A DNA stretch of 64,000 nucleotides from Proteles cristata cristata (GCA_017311185.1 JAESUZ010004141.1:558001-622000); one strand, 5' to 3'; positions 33,449-44,544 are shown, numbered from the stretch's first letter. The notes: generated from the sequence alone by a model not told the origin. Numbers and translations: made by a program.

Positions 33449-35446
33449 ATTTCATCCTTTTTTATGGCTGCATAATCCATTTTACACATGCACACATACA
33501 CTACATCTTTACCCTTCTATTAATGGACACTTACATTGCTTCCATATCTTGGCTATTGTAAATCATTTTGCAGTAAACATAGAGCTGCATATATCTTTTT
33601 GAATTTGTGTTTTTGTTTTCTTTGGGTAAATGCCATTAGTGGAATGACTAGATCCTATGGTATTTCTATATTTAATTTTTGAATAACCTCCATACTGTTT
33701 TCCACAGTGGCCTTGCCAGTTTATATTCCCACCAACAGTGCACGAGGGTTCCTTTTTTCTCCAGATCCTCACCAACACTTGTCATTTCTTATCTTTTTGA
33801 TTTTAGCTCTTCTGACTGGTGTAAGGTGATAACTCGTTTTGATTTTGATTCGTATTTCCCTGACAATGAGTGATGTTGAGCATCTTTGCATCTATATCTG
33901 TTGGCCATCTGGATGTTGCCTTTGGAACAATGTCTATTCAAGTCCTCTGCTTGCTTTTTAATTGCTTTTTTTTTTTTTTTTTTTGGTGTTGGGTTGTATG
34001 AATTTTTTACATAGTTTGGATATTAACCCTTTATCAGATACCTCATTTGCGAATATCTTCTCCCATTCAGTAGGTTGCTTTTTTTTGGTTTGTTGATGGT
34101 TCCCCTTCCTGTGCAAAAGCATTTTATTTCGTGTAGTCCCAAAAGTTTATTTTTGCTTTTGTTTCCCCTACCAAAGGAGACCTATCTAGAAAAACATGTT
34201 GTAATGGCTGATGCAGAGAAATTACTCCATGTGTTCTGGTTTCAGGTCTCATACTTAGGACTTAATTCATTTTGAATTTTATTTTTGTGTGTGATGTTAG
34301 AAAGCAATCCAGTTTCATTTTTTTTTTTTTTTTGCATGTAGCTGTCCAGTTTGCCCAACACCATTTGTTGAAAATTATCTTTTTGCCGTTGTATATTCTT
34401 GCCTCCTTTGTTGTAGAGTTATTGGGTGAATTTCTGGGTTCTTTGTTCTGCTCTGTTGATCTGTGTGTCTGTGTGTGTGCCAGTACCACACTATTTTGAT
34501 TACTACAGCTTTGTAGTATATCTTAAAATCTGGGATTGTGATACCTCCACCTTTGTTTTCTTTTTTCAGATTGCTCTGGCTACTTGAGGTCTTCTTTGGT
34601 TCCATGCAAATTTTAGTGTTTTTTGTTCTAGTCCTGTGAAAAATATTACTGGTATTTTAATAGGGATTGTATTAAATCTGTAGGTTGCTTTGGGTAATAT
34701 AGACAGTTTAATATTGATTCTTCGAATCTATGAGTGTGGAATATCTTTCCATTTGTTTGTGTTGTCTTCAGTTTTTCTTTCATCAGTGTTTTGTACTTTT
34801 TGGAGTACAGGTCTTTCACCTCCATGGTTAAGGTTCTTCCTAGGTACAATTGGTAATGGGATTGTTTTCCTAATTTCTCCTGCTACTTCATCATTAACTA
34901 TAGAAATGTAGTAGATTTCTGTATGTTAATTTTATGTCCTATGACTTTCCTGAATTAGTATTAGTTCTAGTAGTTTTTTTTGTAAAGTCTTAAGAGTTTT
35001 TTATGGCAAGTATGTCATCTTCAAATAAAGTTTTACTCCTTCCTTACCAATTTGGATGCCCTTTATTTCTTGTCTGATTACTGTGAATAGGACTTCCAGT
35101 ACTATTTTGAATAAAAGTGGTTAAGAGTGAACATGCTTGTCCTGTTCCTGATTTGGAGGAAAAGCTCCTAGTTTTTCACTATTGAGTGTGATGTTAGCTG
35201 TAGACTTTGTTATATTGAATTAGTTCCCTCTAAACTTACTTTGTTGAGAGTTTTTGTCATGAATGGAAGTTGTACTTTGTCAAATGCATTTTTTGCATCT
35301 TTTGAGATGATGATGTGGTTTTCATCATTTCTCTTGTTAATGTGATGTATCACCTTGATTGATTTGCAAATATTGAACCACCTTTGCATCCTTAGAATAT
35401 ATCCCACTTGGTCATAGTGAATGATTTTTTAAAAATATTTATTTAT

Positions 35447-35664
35447 CGGGGCGCCTGGATGGCTTAGTCGGTTAAGCGTCCGACTTTGGCTTAGGTCATG
35501 ATCTTGCGGTTCGTGGGTTCGAGCCCCACGTCGGGCTCTGTGCTGACTGCCAGCTCAGAGCCTGGAGCCTGTTTCAGTCTGTGACTCCCTCTCTCTCTAA
35601 CCCTACCCTGCTCACACTGTCTCTCTCTCTGTCCTAGAAATAAAATTAAAAAAAAAAATTTATT
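35447..35664 (+). mobile_element. SINEC_F-type SINE, first of a tandem pair
   Basis: Forward copy of the younger subfamily, GGGGCGCCTGGATGGCTTAG to CCTAGAAATAAAATTAAAAA. Followed at once by a second copy in the same orientation. Confidence 0.95.
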
Positions 35665-35870
35665 GGGGCGCCCGGGTGGCTTAGTCGGTTAAGCGTCCGA
35701 CTTTCGCTCAGGTCATGATCTCGCGGTTCGTGGGTTCGAGCCCCGCGTCGGGCTCTGTGCTGACTGCCAGCTCAGAGCCTGGAGCCTGTTTCAGTCTGTG
35801 ACTCCCTGTCTCTGACCCTCCCTGCTCACGCTGTCTCTCTCTCTCTCTCTAGAAATAAAAAAAAAAAAAA
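35665..35870 (+). mobile_element. SINEC_F-type SINE, second of a tandem pair
   Basis: Forward copy directly after the first, GGGGCGCCCGGGTGGCTTAG to an A-rich tail. It has intact A and B boxes (GGTTCGTGGGTTCGAGCCCC) and differs from its partner at several sites, so the pair is not a simple local duplication. Confidence 0.95.
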
Positions 35871-37024
35871 TTATCTATTTTTGAGAGAGAGAATGCAAGC
35901 AGGGGAGGGGCAGAGAGGGAGTCAGATGCTATGAAGCAGGCTCTGTTCTGACAGCAGTGAGCCCCATGTGGGGCTCCAACTCATGAACAATGAGACCATG
36001 ATCTGAGCTCAGCAGAATCAGATGCTCACCTGAGCCCTGGTGAATGATTTTTTTTTTTATGTATTGTTCAATTTGATTTGCTTATATTTTGTTGGATATT
36101 TTTACATCTAAGATATTGGCCTGTAGTTTTTGCATGTAGGTTTGCTTGTTTTGTGTAGTGTCTTTTATCTGGTATTGGTATCAGGGTAATGTTGGCCTCT
36201 ATGAATGAGTTTGGAAGTTTTCCTTCCTATTCTTTATTTTTTGGAATAATTTGAGAGGAATAGGTATTATTAACTCTTCTTTAAATATATGGTAGAATTC
36301 ACTTGTGAAGCCATCTGGTTCTGGGCTTTTGTTTTTTTTGGAAGGTTTTTATTGTTGTTTTACTGATTGAATTTCATTGCCATTTCGTCAGTCTGTTGAA
36401 TATTCTGTTTCTTCTTGATTCAGTTTTGGAAGGTTATATGTTTCTAGGAATTTATCCATTTCTTCTGAGTTGTCTAATCTGTTGGCATAAAACTTTTTGT
36501 AGTCTCTTATAATTCTTTGTATTTCTCTGATGGTGGTTGTTATTTCTCTTCCTTCATTTCTGATTTTGTTTATTTGAGCCCTTCCCTGCCCCTCTTTTTT
36601 TGAAGTCTGGCTAAAAGTTTGTCAGTTTTATTGGTCTTTTCAAAGAACCAGCTCCTTATTTCACTTTTCTGTTCAGTTGTTGTTATAGTCTCTATTTCAT
36701 TTATTTCTGCTCTATATCATTATTATTATTATTATCGTTATTATTATTCTACTTCTACTGGCTTTGTTTTGTTCTTCTTTTTCTGTCTTCTTTAGGTGTA
36801 AGTATAGGTTGTTTGTTTGAGATTTTTTTGTCTTGAGGTAGACCTTCATTGCTATAATCCTTCCTTTTAGAATAGCTTTTGCTGCATCTGAAAGATTTTG
36901 GACCATCGTGTTTTCATTTTCATTTGTCTCCATGCATTTTTTTCATTTCCTCTTTGATGCGTTGTTGGACCCATTCATAGTTTAGTAACATGTTATTTAG
37001 CCTCCATGTATCTGTGTTCTTTCC

Positions 37025-37060
<36 letters not shown>

Positions 37061-38077
37061 TTTCTAATTTAATACCTCTGTGGTCAGAAAAGATGCATAA
37101 TATGATTTCATTCTTTCTTAATTTGTTGAGACTTGCTTTGTGGTCCAACATGTTATCTGTTCTGGAGAATGTTCCATGTGCAGTTGAAAATAATGTGTAT
37201 TCCACTGGCTTTGGATGAAATGTTCTGAATGTATCTGTTAGATCCCTCTGGCTTAATGTGCCATTCAAAGCCACTATTGTTGATTTTTCTGTTTGGATAA
37301 TCTGTTGATTGATGTGTGTGTTAAAGTTTCTTTCTGTTAGTGTTTTACTATTGATTTCTTCCTTTATGTCAGTTAATAGTTGCTTCATGTATTTGGGTGC
37401 TTTCATGTTGGGTGCATATTTACTTCTGTTGTATCCTATTTTTGGTTTGTTCCTTTCATAATTACGTACATCCTTCTTTGTGTCTTGTTAGTTTGTATTA
37501 TAAAGTCTGTTTTGTATGGTATGATATAATTTCTACTTTCTTTTTGCTTTCATTTGCATGATAAATGTTTTTTCCATCCCTTCCCTTTTATTTTCATGTG
37601 TCTCTAGGTCTGAAGTGTGTCTCTTGTAAACAGCATATAGATGGGTCTTATTTTATGCTTTTAGTCACCCTGTGTCTTTTGATTGGAGTAATAGTCCATT
37701 TACATTTAAAGTAGTTATCAATAGGTAGGTACTTATTGCTATTTGTTACTTGTTTTGTGGTTGTTTTCATAGTTTTTCTCTGTTTCTTCTTGTTTCGCTG
37801 TCTTTGTGGTTTCTTTAGTATTATGCTTGAATTCCTTTCTCTTTATTTTTTGTCTATCCGTTAACAGGTTTTTGATTTATGGTTACCATTAGATTCATCA
37901 AAAACATCTTATGCATATAGCAGTCTATATTAAGTTGATAGTTGCTTAATTTGAGCCCATTCTAACAGCACTAAATTTTTCTCTCCCCGCCCCACCTGCC
38001 TCACACACACATATTTTATGTATATGACATTCTATTTTACATCCTTTTATTTTGTGAATCCCTTGACTGATTTTTCT

Positions 38078-38299
38078 TTTTTTTCTTTTTTTAATTAATT
38101 AATTTATTTCTAGGAGAGAGAGAGAGACAGCGTGAGCAGGGGAGGGTCAGAGAGAGAGGGAGTCACAGACTTAAATAGGCTCCAGGCTCTGAGCTGGCAG
38201 TCAGCACAGAGCCCGATGCGGGGCTCGAACCCACGAACCGCGAGATCATGACCTAAGTGAAAGTCGGACGCTTAACCGACTAAGCCACCCAGGCACCCC
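38078..38299 (-). mobile_element. SINEC_F-type SINE, younger subfamily, 15-bp target duplication
   Basis: Reverse copy in the right part of the L1. TTGACTGATTTTTCT is present at 38,063-38,077 and 38,300-38,314. Confidence 0.96.
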
Positions 38300-38844
38300 T
38301 TGACTGATTTTTCTAAAGCCAGTGTTCAGGTTGTTTCCAAAGTTAGTTGGGTAGATGTGCCTGTTATTTTGGTATATGCATGGGACAAGGTGAGCTCAGG
38401 ATCCTTCTCCATCATCTTTCTAAAACTTCCTCAGGTTGGATAATTTTTAAGGTTTGTGATAAAAATTGCCACATTACCTTTCAGAAAAATTATAATTTAT
38501 TTTATAGTTATACCAGCAGTGTATAAAAGTGGCCATTTTATTGAACCTTAGCTTATAAGGGTGTTTACTGTTTAATCTTCGTAAATAAAAGGAAAGGAGA
38601 AATTTTTTTGAGATATAATCTACATAACTCATTAGGTATTTTATTGTTTTTAATTAGTATTGCCTTATTTGAGGTTGAATATTCGGTGTGGTACTTTTAT
38701 ATGGGATTTAGTTCGATAGCAGTCATCCTAGTTTATGTAAGCCCTCCAGAGTTGTATGGGGACCTTCCTTTTGTCCCCTAGCAGAAGGAATATACATTTT
38801 TCTATCTTTATATAAACTTGCTAAAGGTTTAATTATTTATATAT

Positions 38845-39040
38845 TTTAATGTTTATTTTTTGAGAGAAAGAGAGTGCAAACAGGGGAGGAGCAGAGAGAG
38901 GGAGACACAGAATCCAAAGCAGGCTCTAGGCCCTGAGCTGTCAGCACAGAGCCTGACAGAGGCCTTGAACTCACGAACCTCAAGATTGTGACCTGAGCCA
39001 AAATCAGTTGCTCAACCAACAGAAACACCCAGGTGCCCCA
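38845..39040 (-). mobile_element. SINEC_F-type SINE
   Basis: Reverse copy with GAGAGAAAGAGAGTGCAAAC and CACCCAGGTGCCCC. Confidence 0.9.
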
Positions 39041-39059
39041 AGGTTTGTTTATTTTTTTA

Positions 39060-39375
39060 AGATACTGATGCATCTGTAGGATTTGGATAATTAAATAACA
39101 ACAAAAAAGGAATCCTTTAGTTTGCAGAGTCTCTTGCTTGATTTTGTTGTGACCACACAGATTTTGTCCTTGGTACTCTGTTCAGAACTAAGTAGAGAAG
39201 GGGTGCAGAGAGTAAGATCCCAGAATTCTAAGTTCATAGTTATCTTTAAACTGAACTATTGGAACACAACCTTTTTGTATGTTGAAACTTTCATACACGT
39301 TAGGAAAATCCCCAAGTGCAGATTTTTTTTGTTGATAAAATTTGTTTTCCAAAACATGTTCTCTTTGTTCTCACA
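39060..39375. other. unassigned intron 1 sequence
   Basis: No element recognised. Confidence 0.4.
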
Positions 39376-39475
39376 GATCTATTAAGTTCCTTGAGGGTAG
39401 GAGTAAGATCTCGTTCATTTTTGTATACTAAGCATTGTGCCAGACACACAATAGGTGCTCAGTGAATTTGTGACT
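39376..39475 (+). repeat. L2 3' end
   Basis: AGTTCCTTGAGGGTAGGAGT, GCATTGTGCCAGACACACAA and TAGGTGCTCAGTGAATTTGT match the L2 3' end well. Confidence 0.8.
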
Positions 39476-39488
39476 AATAGGCTCTTTA

Positions 39489-39709
39489 TTTTATTTTATT
39501 TTTTTAATGTTTTATTTATTTCTAGGAGAGAGGAAGACAGCGTGAACAGGGGAGGGTCAGAGAGAGAGGGAGTCACAGACTGAAACAGGCTCCACGCTCC
39601 GAGCTGGCAGTCAGCACAGAGCCCGATGCGGGGCTCGAACCCACGAACCGCGAGATCATGACCTAAGCGAAAGTCAGACGCTTAACCGACTAAGCCACCC
39701 AGGCGCCCC
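39489..39709 (-). mobile_element. SINEC_F-type SINE, younger subfamily, 13-bp target duplication
   Basis: Reverse copy flanked by AATAGGCTCTTTA at 39,476-39,488 and 39,710-39,722. Its right-hand duplication overlaps the left-hand duplication of the next SINE. Confidence 0.96.
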
Positions 39710-39738
39710 AATAGGCTCTTTAAAAGAGTAAAAAGACT

Positions 39739-39952
39739 TGGGGCGCCTGGGTGGCTCAGTTGGTGAAGCATCAGACTGTGGCTCAGGTCATGATCCTATG
39801 GTCTGTGAGTCTGAGCTCTCTATCAGTTCCTGTGCTGACAGCTCAGAGCCTGGAGCCTGCTTCAGAATGTCTTCCTCTCTCTCTACCCCTCCACTGCTCA
39901 TGCTCCATCTTTTTGTCTCTCAAAAATAAATGTTCAAAATTTTTTTTAATAA
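39739..39952 (+). mobile_element. SINEC_F-type SINE, 18-bp target duplication
   Basis: Forward copy flanked by TAAAAGAGTAAAAAGACT at 39,721-39,738 and 39,953-39,970. It lies 29 bp from a reverse SINE, so the two form an inverted pair. Confidence 0.96.
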
Positions 39953-39974
39953 TAAAAGAGTAAAAAGACTGAAC

Positions 39975-40205
39975 TTGGAGTTAGAAGGCTTGTGGGTTTT
40001 TTTTCCCCCATTAATCAACTTGAGCTTTAGGACCTTTGTAGATTATGTGCCATCTTTTGAACCTCAGTTTCGTCAACTCATGAGTACACTGCTTTTTCCA
40101 TTTACTTCACAAGGTTGAGAAATAAATGAGAGAAAATATATTAAAGTATCCTGTGAAATTAAAAAGTATCGTATACTGGTGAAAGTGATCATCATCATTA
40201 TTATA
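39975..40205 (-). repeat. MIR, reverse orientation
   Basis: GACTGAACTTGGAGTTAGAA, TTTTGAACCTCAGTTTCGTC and ATAAATGAGAGAAAATATA follow the reverse MIR. Confidence 0.7.
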
Positions 40206-40261
40206 TTTCTGGGAAGTACTTGGTAATGAGTCCCATTGTTAAAAAATTACCTGGAAGAATA

Positions 40262-40690
40262 TGCCAGAGACTGCTAGCCAGACACCAAGAATCCAGTGTT
40301 TCCTCTTCTTCCTGGACCTATCACTGGACTGTGTCTTGGCCTCTCTTGCATTTAGATTTGGCTGTGTGACTGAGTTTTAACCAATGGAGTGAACAGAAAT
40401 AATGTGTGCCACCTTAAGGGCCCAGCCCTTAAAAACCTATCATGAGGATTTCCCTGAGCTTTTATTCTCCTTCTGTCTCCTTCTGTCTTCTGTCTTCAGG
40501 TTGGAATGGAGACAATCCTAGGGTAACTGTGAAAGCCTTTAAAGGTGGTAAAGCCTCCTTTAACCTGCGTAGAGGCATCTGCACCCATCCAGTTCTGCTG
40601 CATGAGCAAGAAATAAATCTCCCAAACTGTTGTATTGGGATCTCTGTTCATTTATTGGTCTACTTGTCATAGCAGTTAGACGACTCCTAA
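40262..40690 (+). mobile_element. old LTR-like segment
   Basis: Has the layout of an old mammalian LTR: an ATGTGTGCCACCTTAAGGG-type U3 stretch, GCAAGAAATAAATCTCCCAA carrying the polyadenylation signal (AATAAA at about 40,613), then GTCATAGCAGTTAGACGACT near the end. No clear target duplication. The family is uncertain; MaLR-like is a guess. Confidence 0.45.
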
Positions 40691-40704
40691 CAATTAAAAG
40701 GAGC

Positions 40705-40790
40705 ATGCTAACACATGCTCTGCTTTTTCATTAGTGCTTTATGTTTTCATAATCCTTATAGCAACCTTACAAGGAAGGGATAACAGGTTA
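40705..40790 (+). repeat. MIR fragment
   Basis: GCTTTATGTTTTCATAATCC and TTATAGCAACCTTACAAGGA match the middle of MIR. Confidence 0.5.
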
Positions 40791-40906
40791 AAGCTATAAG
40801 TGTATAGATGTGGTCCATATACTTATAAAATTGAAGAAAGAATTCTGTTTTTTCATTTGAGAATTTTTTGGTTAGAAAACTTAAATAATGAGATTTATGA
40901 CTTATT

Positions 40907-41328
40907 TAAAAAAATTTTTAGGGACGCCTGCGTGGCTCAGTTGGTTGAGCATCCGACTTTGGCTCAGGTCATGGTCTCACGGTTCGTGGGTTCGAGCCCT
41001 GCATTGGCTCTGTGGTGACAGCTCAGCCTGGAGCCTGCTTCCGATTCTGTGTCCCCTCTCTCACTGACCTTCCCCTGCGCGCTCGCGCGCTCTCTCTCTC
41101 TCTCTTGCTCTCTCTCAGAAATAAATAAAACATTAAAAAAATTTTTGAGAGATAGAGACATAGCATGAGCAGGGAAGGGGCAGAGTGAGAGGGAGACAGA
41201 ATCGGAAGCAGGCTCCAGGCTCTGAGCTGTCACCACAGAGCCTCACAGGAGGCTTGAACTCACGAGCCTTGAGATCACGACCTGAGCCAAAGTTGGACGT
41301 TTAACCAACTGGGCCACCCAGGCATCCC
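40907..41328 (-). mobile_element. SINEC_F-type SINE split near its tail by another SINE
   Basis: Reverse SINE with the 18-bp duplication TGAGATTTATGACTTATT at 40,889-40,906 and 41,329-41,346. Only its T/A-rich end lies left of the inserted forward SINE; the body continues from about 41,135. Confidence 0.94.
40920..41134 (+). mobile_element. SINEC_F-type SINE inserted in a reverse SINE
   Basis: Forward copy, GGGACGCCTGCGTGGCTCAG to AAATAAATAAAACATT, with a CGCGCTCGCGCGC patch before the TC tract. AAAAAAATTTTT flanks it on both sides (40,908-40,919 and 41,135-41,146). Confidence 0.93.
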
Positions 41329-41511
41329 TGAGATTTATGACTTATTATTAAAGTTTATTTAGATAACTTCTATATTTTTCAGTTGTTCATTGTTGGAGGC
41401 CAAGATTTCAAGAGTATGAGGTATTTCTTGGTTATATCTTGCTTTAATTGGAATTTAGTGTCTGTTTTTTTAACATTATAATGTTAAAGCTATCATAATC
41501 AGGGTATTGTT

Positions 41512-41731
41512 GGGGCGCCTGGGTGGCTTAGTCGGTAAGCGTCCGACTTTCGCTTGGGTCATGATCTCACGGTTCGTGGGTTCGAGCCCCGCCTCGGGCT
41601 CTGTGCTGACTGCCAGCTCAGAGCCTGGAGCCTGTTTCAGTCTGTGACTTCCTCTCTCTCTGACCCTCCCCTGCTCATGCTGTCTCTCTCTCTCTCTCTC
41701 TCTCCTAGAAATTAAAAAAATAATAATAATA
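41512..41731 (+). mobile_element. SINEC_F-type SINE, younger subfamily, perfect 17-bp target duplication
   Basis: Forward copy flanked by ATAATCAGGGTATTGTT at 41,495-41,511 and 41,732-41,748. The B box (GGTTCGTGGGTTCGAGCCCC) is intact; one base is lost in the A-box region (AGTCGGTAAGCG). Low divergence suggests a recent insertion. Confidence 0.97.
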
Positions 41732-41748
41732 ATAATCAGGGTATTGTT

Positions 41749-42613
41749 TTTCTATTAGCTGGTTCTAACCCATTTTATTATAAAATTTTTTTGTTGGTGA
41801 GGGTACAGGTATCTAGACATGGTCTAAAACTTGCAGGACAAGACATTTTCCTTGAAATAAGCATGTGCGTGAAACTTCATATTACCTTCCTAAGGAATAA
41901 AATTGGGGAAATTAAAATACACACTTATCCTTTTATCTGGCAGCATTTACCCTAAGTAACGGATAATACTGTATCAAAAGATTGAGAAGGAGAGGGTCAC
42001 TTTAAATCTATTTAGGTTTGAGGTGGTCCACTAATGTTCCTAATATCAAGTACAATATTGATCAGTCTCCTTATCTAGCAAAGTTTAGCACCTTTTACTT
42101 TCTAGAATATTTTGATTATGAAAATAAATAATACGCCATCAAACATAATGAAAATAATCACAGAACTGGTGCACTTTACCATCTTAGAGGAGGAACTGCC
42201 CCCTTTCTTCTTCAGTAATAAATTTAATTTGATACATTATATTTAGTAATCTGATTTCCCCTAGGAGGCTTGAGTTCTTCTCTGGGTTACAGTTAATTCA
42301 AATCAGGAAATAAGCTGTGGACAGCAAATTAGAAATAAAGAAGGGTAAGAAATAAACCTTATAGTAGAGCTTTAAAAGGTAGCAGCAAAGGAAAAAAGCA
42401 ACTACAGGAAAGAAGAAAAAACTAATTGTATAAGTAAGAGTCTGAAGGAATTAAGTGAATTGACAAGCTCAGGCCTGTTTTCTTGGATACCTTTTAGGAG
42501 TATTGAACTATTTATTACAGCACATATAACAATTGATATTAGTTAATTGCCTTAAAAAGTAACATAAAACTGAGTTATGTTCAGAATACTTTTTGGTAGA
42601 ATGTGAAGTACAT
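41749..42613. other. unassigned intron 1 sequence
   Basis: No recognised repeat or exon. Confidence 0.4.
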
Positions 42614-42806
42614 TTAAAAAATTTTTTTTCTAATGTTTATTTTTGAGAGAGAGTGTGCGCATGTTGCGCGGGGGAGGGGCAGAGTGGAAGGGAGACAACA
42701 GAATCCAAAGCAGGCTCCAGATACAGGGCTCAAACTCATGAACCGCGAGATCATGACCTGAGCCAAACCAGATGCTCAACCAACTGAGCCCCCCAGCAGC
42801 CACCCC
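42614..42806 (-). mobile_element. SINEC_F-type SINE with internal deletion
   Basis: Reverse copy. The middle block (the usual CTCTGAGCTGTCAGCACAGA region) is missing between CAGGCTCCAG and ATACAGGGCTCAAACTCATG. Confidence 0.85.
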
Positions 42807-43148
42807 AACTGCGTTTTAGAGTTTCTTCAGAACTTGTTAAAATCAAGTTTTGGGAGGTTTCCAGTGATCTGAAAATTTTAGTTAAATCAGAATGGCTTAT
42901 TTCCTGACCAAATAGCTACTGTTTCTTAAAAATTAGTTCCTTGGTTGCATAGAAAAAAGTTCGTGATTCTTGATTTCTGACTACCTAGTTACTCACCTTC
43001 AAATGCAGTTCCTTCAAATTACTAACCTTGGAGTGGTTTGAATTCTTATCTAGTTATGCTAGAAAGAGGCTACGTTTTTTTAAAATCAGATTCTTGTAAG
43101 GAAGTGAAAAACTAGTGTAATTACTAACAGATGAGTTTTTGCACTTCG
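42807..43148. other. unassigned intron 1 sequence
   Basis: No feature seen. Confidence 0.4.
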
Positions 43149-43350
43149 ATTTTTTTTTTTTAATTTACTTACTTATTTTGAGAGACAGAGCATGAGTGGG
43201 GGAGGAGCAGAGAGAGAATCCTGAGCAGGCCCCACACTGTGAGCAAGAGGTGGTGGCGGCAATGCAGAGGCTTGAACTCACAACCAAGGGATCACGACTG
43301 GAGCTGAAATTAAGAGTCTGATGCTTAACTGACTGAGCCACCTAGGCACC
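43149..43350 (-). mobile_element. SINEC_F-type SINE, old
   Basis: Reverse copy with AGAGACAGAGCATGAGTGGG, an unusual GAGGTGGTGGCGGCAATGCA patch, and CTGAGCCACCTAGGCACCC. Confidence 0.85.
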
Positions 43351-43689
43351 CTTGCGCTACAATTTTTAAGACAAAGTTTAATCCAGTTGGTATCTTTCGT
43401 ATAAATTGATTTTAATACTTTATATTTAGCTTTCTCCCTGCCCAGCCAAAACTATGTCTATATTCTTTGGAATCTATCGCTTGCTTTTCTAGAAAAATTG
43501 TTTCACTACAGCAGAAACTGCCTTCTACTTGGCTGATCATTTGTTTACAGGTGCTTTGCAGTAAGATAACTGGTTGAAGCTGCTGAGATTTTATTTCTTC
43601 AGTTTATAAGTGGAGTGAAACATTACAGTTACACTAAAAGAGAAATATATTTTATTAAAGCAACTTTGCAGGGTTATTCTTCATGACAC
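43351..43689. other. unassigned intron 1 sequence
   Basis: No feature seen. Confidence 0.4.
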
Positions 43690-43775
43690 ACTAAAGATAC
43701 TCCTAAACAAAACCTACCACAGTGTCTCACATGTGGTAACTATTCAGGAAACATTTGTTGAATGATGAATGAGCA
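43690..43775 (+). repeat. L2 3' end
   Basis: ACCACAGTGTCTCACATGTG and AACATTTGTTGAATGATGAA match the L2 terminus. Confidence 0.65.
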
Positions 43776-43829
43776 TTGAATTTGAACTGGTTTTCGTTGT
43801 CATAGCAACTCCTGTCAGGAGTCCTATAT

Positions 43830-43897
43830 ATTTTTAATTTTTTAAGTGTTTACTTATTTTTGAAGGAAAGAGAGAGCATGAGTGCAATGAGGCAGGT
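43830..43897 (-). mobile_element. 68-bp SINE remnant with target duplication
   Basis: Only the T-rich end and GA tract of a reverse SINE (TTTACTTATTTTTGAAGGAA, then AGAGAGAGCATGAGTG) remain. GTCCTATAT flanks it at 43,821-43,829 and 43,898-43,906. It ends 79 bp upstream of exon 2. Confidence 0.65.
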
Positions 43898-43949
43898 GTC
43901 CTATATTTAGAAGATTCTTAACTAGGAAATATTAACCATCATTTACTAA

Positions 43950-44165
<216 letters not shown>

Positions 44166-44544
44166 TAGTTTTTTCAGTCTGTTTTAAAAAAGGGGATCAT
44201 TATATGGTTTTATTAAGCCGAGTATAACTGTTTTCTATATTTAAATTAAAAATCAGGAAATAAAAAACTAGTAGCTTAATTTTAAGTTCTCTCTCAGACT
44301 GTAAGGCATTTAATTCAAAAGTTTGTAGTTTTGTGTTGATGGTACTAAAGCCTCTTGTCTTTTGGTGGTGGTACCATTAATGGGGATGTGGCAGTTTTGC
44401 TTATTTAAAAAAATGCAGTTTATGTTTTATGAAATACCAAGGTTAAAACATATTATTTAGTGGCATACTTTTAATACTTAGAGCCAAGTCTTATATTTTG
44501 TTTGGGTTATTTTGTCAGATAAAGTAAATGAGCCATTTAAAACA

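Larger units (their letters stand above)
35431..36039 (-). mobile_element. SINEC_F-type SINE split by two tandem SINEs
   Basis: Reverse SINE in the L1 with GTGAATGATTTTTT at 35,417-35,430 and 36,040-36,053. Only a T-rich end lies left of 35,447; the remainder (TTTTTGAGAGAGAGAATGCA onwards) resumes after 35,870. Confidence 0.88.
32240..38434 (-). mobile_element. L1 retrotransposon, minus orientation, with broken ORF2
   Basis: Reverse-strand L1 with 3' UTR to the left and 5' to the right. ORF2 remnants are visible: the C-terminal part at about 34,375-34,605 ([14 protein letters not shown]), the reverse-transcriptase segment near 35,210-35,407 ([12 protein letters not shown]) and the endonuclease part at about 36,700-37,600. 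Stops and frameshifts break every domain, so no working protein remains. Removing four SINE blocks leaves roughly 4.8 kb. The left end (32,243-32,360) and the stretch from 32,578 look like two copies of the same 3' tail, so two L1 3' ends may lie in tandem. The part right of 37,700 is older-looking. Confidence 0.8.
31610..38560 (-). mobile_element. oldest-layer L1M remnant, split by a later L1
   Basis: The left part (31,610-32,235) reads as the reverse of an old L1 3' UTR, ending ATTTCTCAGAAGTAGAATCC. The expected continuation appears only at about 38,435-38,560 (TTGCCACATTACCTTTCAGA, then ATACCAGCAGTGTATAAAAG). The 6.2 kb between is a different, less diverged L1. The two halves therefore look like one element opened by a later insertion. 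Confidence 0.5.

Noticed and set aside
35210..35407. L1 reverse-transcriptase fragment as a live gene
   Set aside because: Only a fragment is open; stops and frameshifts flank it, and SINEs interrupt the element. It is a fossil.
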